Counted from the stretch's first letter, positions 16,762 to 25,674 are shown. The stretch: DNA of 64,000 nucleotides from Burkholderia sp. Bp8992 (GCF_003853705.1 NZ_QTQI01000011.1:124001-188000), one strand, 5' to 3'. Program-made: numbers and translations. Notes: generated from the letters alone by a model not told the origin.

Positions 16762-17520
16762 TCAGCGGCTGCTGCGGCGCAACGCGAGCAGGTCGTCGAT
16801 CACGGGTACGATCGCGAGCAGCACGAGCACCGCCGCGAGCGGCACCGTCGACACGTAGCCGACATGCTTGAAGCCGATCGCGCCGGCCAGCCCGCCGACG
16901 AAGAACGACGCGAGCATCGTCGCGTGAATCCTGAGCTTCGAGCGGTTGGCGATCACCGCATGCGCGTCGACGTCGACGGCCGACCGGTTCCAGTAGAACA
17001 GCTTCCCGAGTTCGATGCCGAGGTCGGTCACGATGCCCGTCATGTGCGTCGTGCGGATCTCCGCGCCCGACAGCTTCGTGATCGTCGCGTTCTGCAGCCC
17101 CATGATGAAACACAGCAGCGTCACGGTCACCGGCACGAAGAAGGTTTCCCACAGCGCGAGATGGCTGCCGAGCAGCCCGAACAGGAGCAGCAGTGCGGCC
17201 TCCACCAGCAGCGGCAGCATGAACTGGCTCTGCAGGCCGCGGCGGCGCCCCCAGTTGACGAGGATCGCCGAGCAGCTGGCGCCGATTAGGAACGAGCCCA
17301 GCGAGCTGATGCCGGCCAGTGCCAGCCGAACGTCGCCGAGTGCCGTCTGGTCGGCGATCGCGGACACGATGCCGCTCATGTGCGACGTGTATTGCTTGAC
17401 CGCGAGAAAGCCGCCGGCATTGGCCGCGCCGGCGACGAACGCCAGCGAAAACCCGAGCTGGCGATTTGCGGTCGCGCTGCGGTGTTTTCCCGTCAGGTTT
17501 CGAAAGTACTGCGCTGGCAT
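16762..17520 (-). CDS. YoaK/DUF1275 family membrane protein
   Basis: A 252-residue inner-membrane protein of the DUF1275 family. About six hydrophobic segments are visible, with the typical early motif FVAGAANAGGFLAVKQYTSHMSG and the middle MGLQNATITKLSGAEIRTTHMTG. The two T-H-M-(S/T)-G repeats are the family hallmark and suggest an internal duplication. Function is unknown; transport has been suggested for the family. The ATG at 17520 was chosen because upstream codons add a 45-residue non-membrane extension. The promoter side holds a 19-bp palindrome. Confidence 0.85.
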   Translation of the reverse strand: MPAQYFRNLTGKHRSATANRQLGFSLAFVAGAANAGGFLAVKQYTSHMSGIVSAIADQTALGDVRLALAGISSLGSFLIGASCSAILVNWGRRRGLQSQFMLPLLVEAALLLLFGLLGSHLALWETFFVPVTVTLLCFIMGLQNATITKLSGAEIRTTHMTGIVTDLGIELGKLFYWNRSAVDVDAHAVIANRSKLRIHATMLASFFVGGLAGAIGFKHVGYVSTVPLAAVLVLLAIVPVIDDLLALRRSSR

Positions 17521-17636
17521 AGGGGCTTCGCTCAATCGCCGCGGATCGCGGGCACGGACATGAAGACCGGCGCCCGGCGGCAGGGCGGGCACGCCGCCTG
17601 CGCCGAAGGCCGGGTCTGTCGATTCATGTGATGAAC

Positions 17637-17655
17637 ATGATAATGTCATTATCAT
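17637..17655. promoter_or_regulatory. 19-bp perfect palindrome between divergent genes (Fur/Zur-like operator)
   Basis: ATGATAATG-T-CATTATCAT is a perfect palindrome about 117 bp upstream of the DUF1275 start and about 92 bp upstream of the small membrane gene. It resembles Fur boxes (GATAAT hexamers in both orientations) but with a three-base centre instead of one. A TACAAT hexamer (17683-17688) downstream could be the -10 of the rightward promoter, placing the palindrome just upstream of its -35 region. Confidence 0.6.
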
Positions 17656-17746
17656 ACTCTGTTAGCCTCATGGGGCTGCCAGTACAATGCGAACGGTACG
17701 GCCTGCCTGCGGCTTCGCGGCCGCGCTCCCTTCGACTTACCGCGTC

Positions 17747-18097
17747 ATGACCCCGATCAAGTTCATTCTCCGCTACACGGCGATTCCGTTCACGGCCATC
17801 GTGGCCGTGGTGCTCTGGACCGTCATACCATCGTCGAAAGAGATCGATGCGAGACAATATGCGGCGCTGTCGCGCGCGTACGCGAGTTTCCCGCTGCCGT
17901 TCCGGCACGAGATCTCGGACGCCATGGACCATGGCCGGATCAACGACCGGCGCTACCAGACGCTCGTGCGCGATTCGCTGGGCAACGGTGTCGCGCTGGA
18001 CTGGCCCGCATCAGGCGTCGGCGGCGTCGCCGACGAACGGAATAAACTGGCCGAACTCATTCAGGCCGATTCGGATCTTCAAAGGCAACAGCAATGA
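17747..18097 (+). CDS. small membrane-anchored hypothetical protein
   Basis: A 116-residue protein with one N-terminal membrane helix (FILRYTAIPFTAIVAVVLWTVIP) and a soluble domain (DARQYAALSRAYASFPLPFR, then HEISDAMDHGRINDRRYQTL). I do not recognise a named family, although the DxGRIxxxRYxxL pattern is common among small proteobacterial membrane proteins. Its last 4 bases overlap the DUF2909 gene (ATGA), so the two are translated together. The ATG at 17747 was preferred to one at 17687, which has no clear ribosome site. Confidence 0.6.
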   Translation: MTPIKFILRYTAIPFTAIVAVVLWTVIPSSKEIDARQYAALSRAYASFPLPFRHEISDAMDHGRINDRRYQTLVRDSLGNGVALDWPASGVGGVADERNKLAELIQADSDLQRQQQ

Positions 18098-18306
18098 AAA
18101 CCCTGCTGGTCTCCGTGGCATTCGCGATGATCATCGCGAGCCTCATCTTCGCGCTGTATTTCATGAATCACGATCGCGGCAAGTCCAAGCGGATGGCGTG
18201 GTCGCTCGCCGCCCGCGTCGGGCTGTCGGTCACGCTGTTTCTGTCGCTGCTGATCGCGTACAAGCTCGGCTGGATCGAACCGACCGGGTTGCCGATCGGT
18301 CGCTGA
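18094..18306 (+). CDS. DUF2909 twin-helix inner-membrane protein
   Basis: A 70-residue protein with two membrane helices (LLVSVAFAMIIASLIFALYF and LSVTLFLSLLIAYKLGWI) joined by a basic loop (NHDRGKSKRMAWSLAAR). This is the DUF2909 layout, which often lies among cytochrome oxidase assembly genes; none is present here. The start codon overlaps the stop of the preceding small membrane gene. Confidence 0.75.
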   Translation: MKTLLVSVAFAMIIASLIFALYFMNHDRGKSKRMAWSLAARVGLSVTLFLSLLIAYKLGWIEPTGLPIGR

Positions 18307-18331
18307 CGCGCGCGTCGGCGCCCGGGAACGC

Positions 18332-20005
18332 TCATGCGAGCGCGGCGAGCGTCGGTGCCGCGTACGCAGCGGGCAGCGTCGGCAGCGCATCGAGGAGCGA
18401 GACGGTGTACGGGTGCGACGGCGCATCGAAGACCTGCCCGACGGGGCCGCTCTCGACCACGCGGCCGCGCCGCATCACGAGAATCCGGTCGGCCACGTGA
18501 TGGACCACGCCGAGGTCGTGCGAGATGAACAGCATCGCGGTGCCGTGTTCGGCCTGCAGATCGGCGAGCAGATCGAGCACCTGGGCCTGGATCGACACGT
18601 CGAGCGCGCTGACCGGCTCGTCCGCGACGAGCAGCGCCGGGTTCGATGCGAATGCGCGCGCGATCGCGACGCGCTGCCGCTGGCCCCCGGACAATTCGCG
18701 CGGGTAGCGGTCGAGGCAGGCGGCACCGAGCTGCACTTCGTCGAGCAGCTGCAGCACGCGGCGCCGGCGTGCGTCACCGTGGATACCGAGCACATCGAGG
18801 CTTTCGCCGATGATCTGGCCGACCGAGTAGCGCGGGTCGAACGAGCTGTAAGGGTCTTGTGCAATCAACTGCAGCCGCGCACGACGGGCGCGTCGTGCGG
18901 CTTCCGGTACGCCGTTCCACGGCTGGCCGTCGAGCACGACGGTGCCGCTGTCGGGCTCGACGAGCCCGAGCACGATTCGCGCGACCGTGGATTTTCCGGA
19001 ACCGGATTCGCCGACGATGCCGAGCGTCTCGCCTCGCGAAAGGGAGAACGATACGTCGTCGACCGCGGCCGGCGCGTCGCGTCCGCCATAGCGCTTCGTC
19101 AGCGCGTCGACGGCCAGTACCGGTGCGTGCGCATCGATATGCTTCGGCGGCAGCGGAACGCGTGCGGTGGTCGCGAGCCGAAACCCGCGCGATGCGGCGG
19201 TGGGAATCGCGGCGAGCAGCTCGCGCGTGTACGGATGCGCCGGCGTGCTCAGCACGTCGCGTGCCGGCCCTTGCTCGACGACCTGGCCGGCGCGCATCAC
19301 GAGCACGCGGTCGGCCAGGTCCGCGACGACCGCGAGGTCGTGGCTGATCAGCAGTATCGCGTCGCCGGCGTCGCGCCGCGCACGCAGCAGCGTCAGGATC
19401 TGGCGTTGCACGGTCATGTCGAGCGCGGTGGTCGGCTCGTCGGCAATCAGCAGCGACGCGCCGCCCGCGATCGCGGTGCCGATCAGCACGCGCTGCCGCA
19501 AGCCGCCCGACAGCTGATGCGGATACTGCGGCAGCCGCCGCTCGGGGTCGTCGATGCCGACCGCGCGCAGCAGCTCGGCGCTGCGCGCCGCGACGTCGCG
19601 CCGGCGCGTGTCGTGCAACGCCTCCGCCACGAGGTCGCGCACGCGCCACAGCGGGTCGAGCGACACCAGCGCGTCCTGCAGCACGTAGCCGATCCGGCGG
19701 CCGCGTATGGCGCGCCAGTCGCGTTCCCGGTGGCCGCGCGTGTCCGCGCCGCCGATCTCGAAGCACGCGGCCTCGATCACGGCACGCGGGCCGTTCAACC
19801 CGACGAGGCTGCGTGCGGTGACGGACTTGCCGGAGCCCGACTCGCCGACGAGCGCGACGCATTCGCCGGCATGCACGGCAAGGTCGAGCGGGCCGACGAC
19901 GGCGCGCGTCCCCTGCGGGCCGCGAAACCCGATCGTCAGGCGCTCGATGCGGACCAGTGGCACGGCGGCGCTCGTCGCGCGCGAAACGTTTTCACGGGTG
20001 CTCAT
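18332..20005 (-). CDS. fused double ATP-binding protein of a Dpp/Opp-type ABC importer
   Basis: A 557-residue protein with two complete ABC domains. The first has GESGSGKSVTARS, LSGGLRQRVLIG and LLIADEPTTALD; the second (from about residue 300) has GESGSGKSTVARI, LSGGQRQRVAIARA and LLVADEPVSALD. Each ends with the oligopeptide-family HPYT motif (AHPYTRELLAAIP and SHPYTVSLLDALP). It therefore replaces separate DppD and DppF subunits, as in GsiA-like glutathione importers. The start overlaps the permease gene before it. It lies in an operon with two permeases, a solute-binding protein, a GNAT protein and an LLM monooxygenase. Confidence 0.9.
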   Translation of the reverse strand: MSTRENVSRATSAAVPLVRIERLTIGFRGPQGTRAVVGPLDLAVHAGECVALVGESGSGKSVTARSLVGLNGPRAVIEAACFEIGGADTRGHRERDWRAIRGRRIGYVLQDALVSLDPLWRVRDLVAEALHDTRRRDVAARSAELLRAVGIDDPERRLPQYPHQLSGGLRQRVLIGTAIAGGASLLIADEPTTALDMTVQRQILTLLRARRDAGDAILLISHDLAVVADLADRVLVMRAGQVVEQGPARDVLSTPAHPYTRELLAAIPTAASRGFRLATTARVPLPPKHIDAHAPVLAVDALTKRYGGRDAPAAVDDVSFSLSRGETLGIVGESGSGKSTVARIVLGLVEPDSGTVVLDGQPWNGVPEAARRARRARLQLIAQDPYSSFDPRYSVGQIIGESLDVLGIHGDARRRRVLQLLDEVQLGAACLDRYPRELSGGQRQRVAIARAFASNPALLVADEPVSALDVSIQAQVLDLLADLQAEHGTAMLFISHDLGVVHHVADRILVMRRGRVVESGPVGQVFDAPSHPYTVSLLDALPTLPAAYAAPTLAALA

Positions 20006-20871
20006 GCGGCCTCCCGGCGCTCGAAGCGCGTCTGCCAGTAGCCGCCGAGCGCATTCACGGCGATGACGGCCGCGGTGATCGCGAGGCCCGGCCATACCGC
20101 GATCCACCACGCGTTGTACAGGTAGTTGCGGCCTTCGGCGAGCATCAACCCCCATTCCGCGGCGGGCGGCTGCGGCCCCATGCCGAGGAAGCTCAGTCCC
20201 GACGTGCCGATGATCGCGGTGCCCAGCCCGATCGTCGCGAGTACCGGCACCTGTGCAATCGCATGCGGCAACACGTGCCGCCATACCAGCACCGCCGGCG
20301 CGAGGCCGAGCGTGCACGCATGCTCGACATGGCCCGACGCCGCGACGACGAAGGTCTGCGCACGCACCACGCGTGCGAAGCGCGGCACCGATGCGACGCC
20401 GAGCGCGAACACGAGGTTGGTCGCGCCAGGGCCGGTGAACGAGATCAGCATCAGCGCGAGCAGCAGGTCGGGGAACGCGGACACGACATCGAGCAGGCGC
20501 GTGATCAGCTCGTCGAGCCAGCCGCGCGCGAGGCCGGCGAACAGCCCGAGCGCGGTGCCGAACAGCGTCGCGACGCCGATCGCCGCCGCGCTGATCGACA
20601 GCGAGTAGCGGGCGCCATGCACGACGCGCGAAAAAATGTCGCGGCCGAGCTGGTCGGTGCCGAGCCAGTGCTCGGCGCTGCTGCCGAGCTGCGCGGACAG
20701 CGGGTCGGCCGCCAGCGGATCGTAGCGTGCGAGCCAGCCGGGTGCGACGACGGCGACCGCGTTCAGCAGCAGGTAGACGGCCGCGAGCGCGAGGCCGGGG
20801 TGGCGGCGCAGCCAGCCGGCCGCGCGGGACGTCGCCGGTGCGTGCAGCGCGAGATCGACGGGAACGGACAT
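20002..20871 (-). CDS. Dpp/Opp-type ABC importer permease, DppC-like
   Basis: A 289-residue inner-membrane permease with the DppC N-terminal extension (HPGLALAAVYLLLNAVAVVAP) and the family motif GTDQLGRDIFSRVVHGARYS before the first core helix. The EAA-like loop region lies in ARTFVVAASGHVE. With its partner it forms the membrane pore. Its last codon overlaps the ATPase start, and it starts 13 bp after the stop of its partner. Confidence 0.9.
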   Translation of the reverse strand: MSVPVDLALHAPATSRAAGWLRRHPGLALAAVYLLLNAVAVVAPGWLARYDPLAADPLSAQLGSSAEHWLGTDQLGRDIFSRVVHGARYSLSISAAAIGVATLFGTALGLFAGLARGWLDELITRLLDVVSAFPDLLLALMLISFTGPGATNLVFALGVASVPRFARVVRAQTFVVAASGHVEHACTLGLAPAVLVWRHVLPHAIAQVPVLATIGLGTAIIGTSGLSFLGMGPQPPAAEWGLMLAEGRNYLYNAWWIAVWPGLAITAAVIAVNALGGYWQTRFERREAA

Positions 20872-20884
20872 CGGTGCCTCCGGT

Positions 20885-21880
20885 TCAATGCGCTGCGCGG
20901 CGGTCGCGCAGGCGGGGATCGATCAGCAGGTACAGCAGGTCGACGGCGGTACTGAGCGCGACATAGATGGCGGCCGACAGGATCGCGATCGCCAGGATCA
21001 CCGGCATGTCCCGCGACAGCACCGCGTCGACCGTCACCTTGCCGAGCCCCGGACGGCCGAACACCTGCTCGGTAATCACCGCGCCGCTCAGCAAGCCGCC
21101 GACGAGCCAGCCGGCGAGCGTGACGGCCGGCAGCGCCGCGTGGCGCAGCGCATGACGCACGCGCAGCGCAAGCCCGCCGACGCCCCACGAACGCACCGTC
21201 AGCGCGTACGGCTCGTCGAGCGCCCGCTCGATGCCTTGCCGCAATACGCGGCCGATCACCGCGCCCTGTGCCAGCCCGAGCGACAGCGCGGGCAGCACGA
21301 GCGACGCGAAGCCGCGATCGCCGGCCACCGGGAACAGCTTCAGCGTGAAACTGAACACGAACAGCAGCATGATGCCGAGCCAGAACGACGGCGTCGACGC
21401 GAGCAGCAGCTCGACGCCGGACGCGACGCGCCCGGCCCAGCGGCGGCCGGCCGTCAGCACCGCGAGGCCGACGGCGAACCCGATCGTCACGACGAGCGCC
21501 GCGCCCGTCAGTTTCAGGGTCGGCCACAGCTGGCCGAGCACGAGCGGCGCGACGTCGGTGTTCAGGATGTACGAGCGGCCGAACTCGCCGTGCAGCACGC
21601 GCCACAGGTAATGCAGGTACTGCAGCGCAAGCGGTTCGTCGAGTCCCCATTCCCGGCGGATGGCCGCTTCGATCTCCGGCGTGCTCAGCTGCTCGCCGAT
21701 CAGGATGCCGACGATGTCGCCCGGCGCGAGATGGACGGCCGCGAACGACAGCGTGACCGCGGCCCACAGCACGAGTGCGCCAGTGGCGAGCCGCGTCGCG
21801 ATCGGCGAACGCAACCAGCGGCGCCATGCCGCCGGCGGCGTGTCCGAAACGGCGAGGGGCGTGGACGACGAACGGTTCAT
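20885..21880 (-). CDS. Dpp/Opp-type ABC importer permease, DppB-like
   Basis: A 331-residue permease with six core helices. DppB features include the motif FAAVHLAPGDIVGILIGEQ near the N terminus, RREWGLDEPLALQYLHYLW, and the later GGLLSGAVITEQVFGRPGLG typical of this subunit. The ATG at 21880 fits; the reading frame upstream adds only 17 codons of unlikely sequence. It follows the solute-binding protein gene by 35 bp and precedes the DppC-like permease. Confidence 0.9.
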   Translation of the reverse strand: MNRSSSTPLAVSDTPPAAWRRWLRSPIATRLATGALVLWAAVTLSFAAVHLAPGDIVGILIGEQLSTPEIEAAIRREWGLDEPLALQYLHYLWRVLHGEFGRSYILNTDVAPLVLGQLWPTLKLTGAALVVTIGFAVGLAVLTAGRRWAGRVASGVELLLASTPSFWLGIMLLFVFSFTLKLFPVAGDRGFASLVLPALSLGLAQGAVIGRVLRQGIERALDEPYALTVRSWGVGGLALRVRHALRHAALPAVTLAGWLVGGLLSGAVITEQVFGRPGLGKVTVDAVLSRDMPVILAIAILSAAIYVALSTAVDLLYLLIDPRLRDRRAAH

Positions 21881-21915
21881 GGTCGAATTCTCCAGTCGGA
21901 TCGGCGCGCGCCGGC

Positions 21916-23556
21916 CTACTTCTTCACCCACACGTCGTACGGGTTCTCGGGCATCTGCGCGAACGAGCGGAAGCGCAACCCCTGGACCGTCTTCGCGGCG
22001 GCGATCTGGTCTTCGGGCTCATACAGCGGCACCGCGTACGCCTGCTCGTTGATCGCGAAGCGCTGCAGTTCGCCGTACAGCTTCTTGCGCTCCGCCACGT
22101 TCTGCGTGCGTGCGGCCGCCTGCAGCCAGCGCGTCAGCTCGGGGGCCGACGCGCGGCTGTAGTTCAGCGCACCGCCGCGGTCGACCGGCAGGTAATGTCC
22201 TTCGATGTCGATCCCGTCCGGCGGCGTGTTCGAGTTCGCGATCGACCCGAACTTGCCGCTCTTGCGTGCCTCGACGTACGTCCCGTCGTCGACGTACTGG
22301 ATCTTCAGGTCGATGCCGAGTCGTTGCCGCGCCTGCGCTTGCAGCGCCTGCAGCAGCACGTCGCGCTGGTCGCGCACCGTCGCCTGTGCCTGGATCACCG
22401 CGATCGTCAGCCGCTCGCCGTTCTTCGTGCGGTAGCCGCCGCTGTCGCGCGTGCCCCAGCCGGCTTCGTCCAGCAACTGATTCGCGAGTTTCGGATTGTT
22501 GCCGTAGGACCGTTCGATCGTGGCGTCGTAGAACGGGTCGATCGGCGACGTGATCCCCCACGCGCGCGTGCGTTCGCCGCGGTAGATCGATTGCACGATG
22601 CCGGTCGTGTCGAGGCCCTCGAGCAGCGCGCGGCGTACCTTCACGTCCTGCGTGGGGCCATAGGCGACGTTCAGGAACAGCGAGTAGGGCGTACCGGTGT
22701 TGAGTGCGCGGCGGTAGGTGAAATCGGCGTTCTTGCGGATCAGCGCGGCGTCGTTGCCCGACACGCCCTCGATCACGTCGACCTGACCGGACAGCAGCGC
22801 GCCGGTGCGCACCGACGATTCGGGCAGAAACCGGTAGACGATCCGGTCCAGGTAGGCGGGCCCCTGGTGGCCGGCCGTCGGCGGCGCCCAGCGATAGTCG
22901 GGGTTCTTCGCGAATTCGATTTCCTGCCCCTTCACGTAGCGGCGCAGGATGAACGGGCCAGTGCCCGCGATGTCGGTGCCGCCCGATTTCAGGCCGGGCC
23001 GGTCGAACGCGTTGGGCGACAGCAGCGGCAGCCGGCCGGCGAACGTCAGGAACGGCGCATACGGTGCGTCGAGCGTGATGACGACCGTGCGCTCGTCCGG
23101 CGTCTTGACGTCGGCGACATGCGAGCTCAGCCGCGCGAGCTGGCTGCCGGCCGCATACGACAGCTCGCGTGCGTTCAGGAAGTTGCGCGCCACGGCCTTC
23201 GCGTCGAACGGCGCGCCGTCGGTAAACTTCACGCCGTCGCGCAGCGTGAACGTATAGGTCTTGCCGTCGGCGGACACCTTGTAGCCGGTCGCGAGCCACG
23301 GGACGTAGCTGCCGTCGGGTTTCTGCACGAGCAGGCTCTCGTACGCATTGCGCAGCAGCAACTCGACCTTGTCCTGGCCGTTCAGTTGCGGGTTCAGCGT
23401 GCGGGGCTCCGTTTCGACGCCCCAGGTCAGCGTGCCGCCCGAGACGGGCGTGCCCTGCGCGAACGCGGCGTGCGGCAACGCGAGTGCGAGCACGAGCGCC
23501 GCCGGCGCGGTGCGGCGCGACACGAAGCGGGCGGAATCCGGAAATGCGAATGTCAT
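21916..23556 (-). CDS. ABC importer solute-binding protein, Dpp/Opp family
   Basis: A 546-residue periplasmic binding protein (SBP_bac_5 type). A signal peptide is clear (SRRTAPAALVLALALPHAAFA). Family landmarks include GTLTWGVETEPRTLNPQLNG, LRNAYESLL, the DGVKFTDGAPFDAKAVARNF block and AYGPTQDVKVRRALLEGLD. The ligand is not predictable from the fold. The operon's LLM monooxygenase and the shared promoter element with oxidative-sulfur genes point to a sulfur-containing peptide or thioether rather than ordinary dipeptides; this is inference. Confidence 0.85.
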   Translation of the reverse strand: MTFAFPDSARFVSRRTAPAALVLALALPHAAFAQGTPVSGGTLTWGVETEPRTLNPQLNGQDKVELLLRNAYESLLVQKPDGSYVPWLATGYKVSADGKTYTFTLRDGVKFTDGAPFDAKAVARNFLNARELSYAAGSQLARLSSHVADVKTPDERTVVITLDAPYAPFLTFAGRLPLLSPNAFDRPGLKSGGTDIAGTGPFILRRYVKGQEIEFAKNPDYRWAPPTAGHQGPAYLDRIVYRFLPESSVRTGALLSGQVDVIEGVSGNDAALIRKNADFTYRRALNTGTPYSLFLNVAYGPTQDVKVRRALLEGLDTTGIVQSIYRGERTRAWGITSPIDPFYDATIERSYGNNPKLANQLLDEAGWGTRDSGGYRTKNGERLTIAVIQAQATVRDQRDVLLQALQAQARQRLGIDLKIQYVDDGTYVEARKSGKFGSIANSNTPPDGIDIEGHYLPVDRGGALNYSRASAPELTRWLQAAARTQNVAERKKLYGELQRFAINEQAYAVPLYEPEDQIAAAKTVQGLRFRSFAQMPENPYDVWVKK

Positions 23557-23613
23557 GCTGGGAAGCCTTTCACGATAGGGATGGCAGGAGGGTTCGGCGC
23601 GACGGGCCGTGCG

Positions 23614-24189
23614 TCACGCGCTTGCGCGGACGCGTGCACCGTTCCCGGCGGCCTCGACCGCCGGCGGATCGCGATAGAGATCCGGGATCAGGATCTTCCG
23701 CAACCACACGAGCGGCGTGCCGAGCGTATTCGTCGAGCGGTCGAATGCGACGTAGCCGTGGCGCTCGTAATACGGCTGCAGCCACGGATGGTTGGTCGCG
23801 GTCGCGAGATAGGTCGCGGGGGCCTTCACCTGCGCGGCCAGGAACCGCGATTCGACGTGCTCGATCAGGGCCTGACCGAGGCCTTGACGCTTGAACGCGG
23901 GTGCGACCGCGAACCAGTGCAGGAACGGATACGGCGTGCGGCCGGGTTCGCCGGATACCCACGGGAACCGCACGGTCAGTGTCGCGGCGAGCGCGGTGCG
24001 GCCGTCGTCGGTTGCCCGTTCGAGCACGAACGTCGTTTCGCGAACGATCGTCTGCGCGACGAGACCGATCGGCGAGCGGGTGATGTTGAAGTGCACGCCT
24101 TGCGCGACCAGCGGCGCGTATGCGTCCTGCAGCAACGCATAGACAGCCGGCACGTCGTCGGCGCCGGCGATGCGGATCGTATCGGTCAT
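23614..24189 (-). CDS. GNAT-family N-acetyltransferase
   Basis: A 191-residue acetyltransferase with the GNAT signature FLHWFAVAPAFKRQGLGQAL, in which V-A-P-x-x-x-x-x-G-x-G-x-x-L is the acetyl-CoA loop. The C-terminal half contains YLATATNHPWLQPYYERHGY. The start overlaps the stop of the upstream LLM monooxygenase (ATGA). In this operon it may detoxify or activate an imported amine, for example a cysteine derivative before or after oxidation; that is inference from neighbours. Confidence 0.8.
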   Translation of the reverse strand: MTDTIRIAGADDVPAVYALLQDAYAPLVAQGVHFNITRSPIGLVAQTIVRETTFVLERATDDGRTALAATLTVRFPWVSGEPGRTPYPFLHWFAVAPAFKRQGLGQALIEHVESRFLAAQVKAPATYLATATNHPWLQPYYERHGYVAFDRSTNTLGTPLVWLRKILIPDLYRDPPAVEAAGNGARVRASA

Positions 24190-25331
24190 CGCGCCGAGCT
24201 CTCGAAGTCCGGTTGGCGGGTGACGGGGCGCGGGTTCTCGTTTCGCGCATCCGGCCGCCCGCGTGACGCCGCCGCGTCGTGGTCGTCGGCGCGCGCGCCG
24301 GCCAGCAATTGCAGCGACGCAATCCGCGGTGCGGCATCGGCGACCGGCGTGTCGACGACGAATTCGGCAATTCCGTGACGGCGGTGCAATGCGTCGAGTT
24401 CGCGCAGCACGTCGTCGCGCGTGCCGTGCACGATTCGCGTTTCGCGCGGGTCGATCCGGTGCGGGCCGCCACCGGCCTGGCGGATGTAGGCATGCGCCTG
24501 TTCGAGGCTGCCGACGTTGACGGCGGGCGTGTCGCCCACCTGCACGCGAAAGCCCTGATGCCCGCTCGCCAGTCGAGCCGCCGCGTCGCGGGTTGCCGCG
24601 ACGATCACGGAGACCGCAAGCAGCGGCGTGCGGTTGCCCGACGCGCGACGGTATGCGTCGAACGCATGTTCCAGATCCGCGACGGATGCGTTGAGATGCG
24701 ATGCATAAACGAACGCCCAGCCGAGCCGTGCCGCGAGCGCGGCACTTTCCGCGCTGGCGCCGAGCAGGAACGCTTGGGCGGGGACCGGCGGGTGCGGCGT
24801 CGCGTGCAGTGCGCCGGCATCCTGCCCGGCCGCATCGGCGGTCGCGGCGGCTCCCTGAAGATGACGGTTCAGCGTGTCGGCCAGATCGGCGAAGGACGCG
24901 CGCCGCGCCGGATCGTAGCCGTCCTGCAGCGCGCGCGTCGACAGCGGCAGCCCGCCCGGCGCCTTGCCGATGCCGAGATCGACGCGGCCCGGCGCGAGCG
25001 ACGCGAGCAGGTTGAAGTTTTCCGCGATCTTGTACGGACTGTAGTGCTGCAGCATCACGCCGCCCGACCCGACACGGATGCGCTGCGTGTGTGCGAGCAC
25101 GTGTGCGATCAGGATCTCCGGCGACGGGCACGCGAGCGCGGCCGTGTTGTGATGCTCGGCGAGCCAGTAGCGGTGATAGCCGGCGGCATCGGCGAAGCGC
25201 GCGAGCGATACGCTGCGCGCCAGCGCGTCGGCGGCGCTTTCTCCGGGCGCAACGGGGCTCTTGTCGAGCACGCTCAGGCGGAACGGCAACGCGGACAGCG
25301 CGGAATCGGAAGGGATGGCGTCGAACGTCAT
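24186..25331 (-). CDS. LLM-class flavin-dependent monooxygenase (bacterial luciferase-like)
   Basis: A 381-residue member of the luciferase-like monooxygenase superfamily, of the short MsnO8-type branch: SVLDKSPVAPGESAADALA, then ARFADAAGYHRYWLAEHHNT, the PSPEILIAHVLAHTQRIRVG barrel strand and GGVMLQHYSPYKIAENFNLL. These enzymes use FMNH2 from a separate reductase to oxidise substrates, often cleaving C-S bonds under sulfur limitation. No flavin reductase gene is adjacent. It is the first gene of the leftward operon and is divergent from a second, larger LLM gene. Confidence 0.85.
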   Translation of the reverse strand: MTFDAIPSDSALSALPFRLSVLDKSPVAPGESAADALARSVSLARFADAAGYHRYWLAEHHNTAALACPSPEILIAHVLAHTQRIRVGSGGVMLQHYSPYKIAENFNLLASLAPGRVDLGIGKAPGGLPLSTRALQDGYDPARRASFADLADTLNRHLQGAAATADAAGQDAGALHATPHPPVPAQAFLLGASAESAALAARLGWAFVYASHLNASVADLEHAFDAYRRASGNRTPLLAVSVIVAATRDAAARLASGHQGFRVQVGDTPAVNVGSLEQAHAYIRQAGGGPHRIDPRETRIVHGTRDDVLRELDALHRRHGIAEFVVDTPVADAAPRIASLQLLAGARADDHDAAASRGRPDARNENPRPVTRQPDFESSAR

Positions 25332-25602
25332 GATGAGGCGATCGGCGCGGGTCGAAGCGGCCTGATCAACGGGTTAGGCATGCAGAATTATTTTTCGCCG
25401 ACGTTCGCGCGGTCAAACAATCAAGAAGAATATCGAAAGCCGAAAATATTCGTTCCGGCCGACCGGGGGGCTTGCGTTATGGTCGTTGGCTGCGCGCCTC
25501 GCGGCGCGTGCCTGGAGCCTGCCGGACGATTCGACGCGAGTGCGCTCGCCATCGTGATGCCGACATGCGTTGCCCGAACCGACGGAATCACGAGGATTGC
25601 AG
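25332..25602. other. divergent promoter region between two LLM operons
   Basis: Non-coding except for a possible leader ORF at its right edge. The centre is AT-rich and contains weak copies, on both strands, of the element seen at other sulfur promoters. These are ATATCGAAAGCCGAAA from 25430 on the plus strand and ATAACGCAAGC from 25480 on the minus strand. There is also an inverted repeat GAATAT-N12-ATATTC (25428-25451). Confidence 0.5.
25429..25480 (-). promoter_or_regulatory. weak sulfur-type promoter for the leftward LLM/Dpp operon
   Basis: On the minus strand the half element ATAACGCAAGC starts at 25480, and a GATATT hexamer starts exactly 46 bp further on (25434-25429). This is the same geometry as at the four stronger sites in this window. 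The second half of the element (GAATCG) is not conserved, so confidence is moderate. Confidence 0.4.
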
Positions 25603-25674
25603 ATGAACGACCATGGCGAACGACGCATGGTGCGCACCGCACGCACGGGCGCGCCCACCGGGGCCGCGTCATGA
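25603..25674 (+). CDS. possible 23-codon leader peptide before the LLM gene
   Basis: ATG at 25603 has a good GAGGA 6 bases upstream and opens a 23-residue frame, MNDHGERRMVRTARTGAPTG plus three residues, whose TGA overlaps the ATG of the LLM gene as ATGA. The LLM gene itself has no clear ribosome site, so translational coupling through this leader is plausible. It contains no cysteine or methionine run that would suggest attenuation. It could be chance. Confidence 0.3.
   Translation: MNDHGERRMVRTARTGAPTGAAS

Noticed and set aside
17637-17655. Calling the palindrome a true Fur box
   Set aside because: The half sites are Fur-like but the centre spacing differs from the classical 7-1-7 or 19-bp box, so only a Fur-like label is used.
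18413-20041. 542-residue plus-strand frame opposite the fused ABC ATPase
   Set aside because: Opposite-strand image of the ABC gene; no ribosome site and low-complexity composition.
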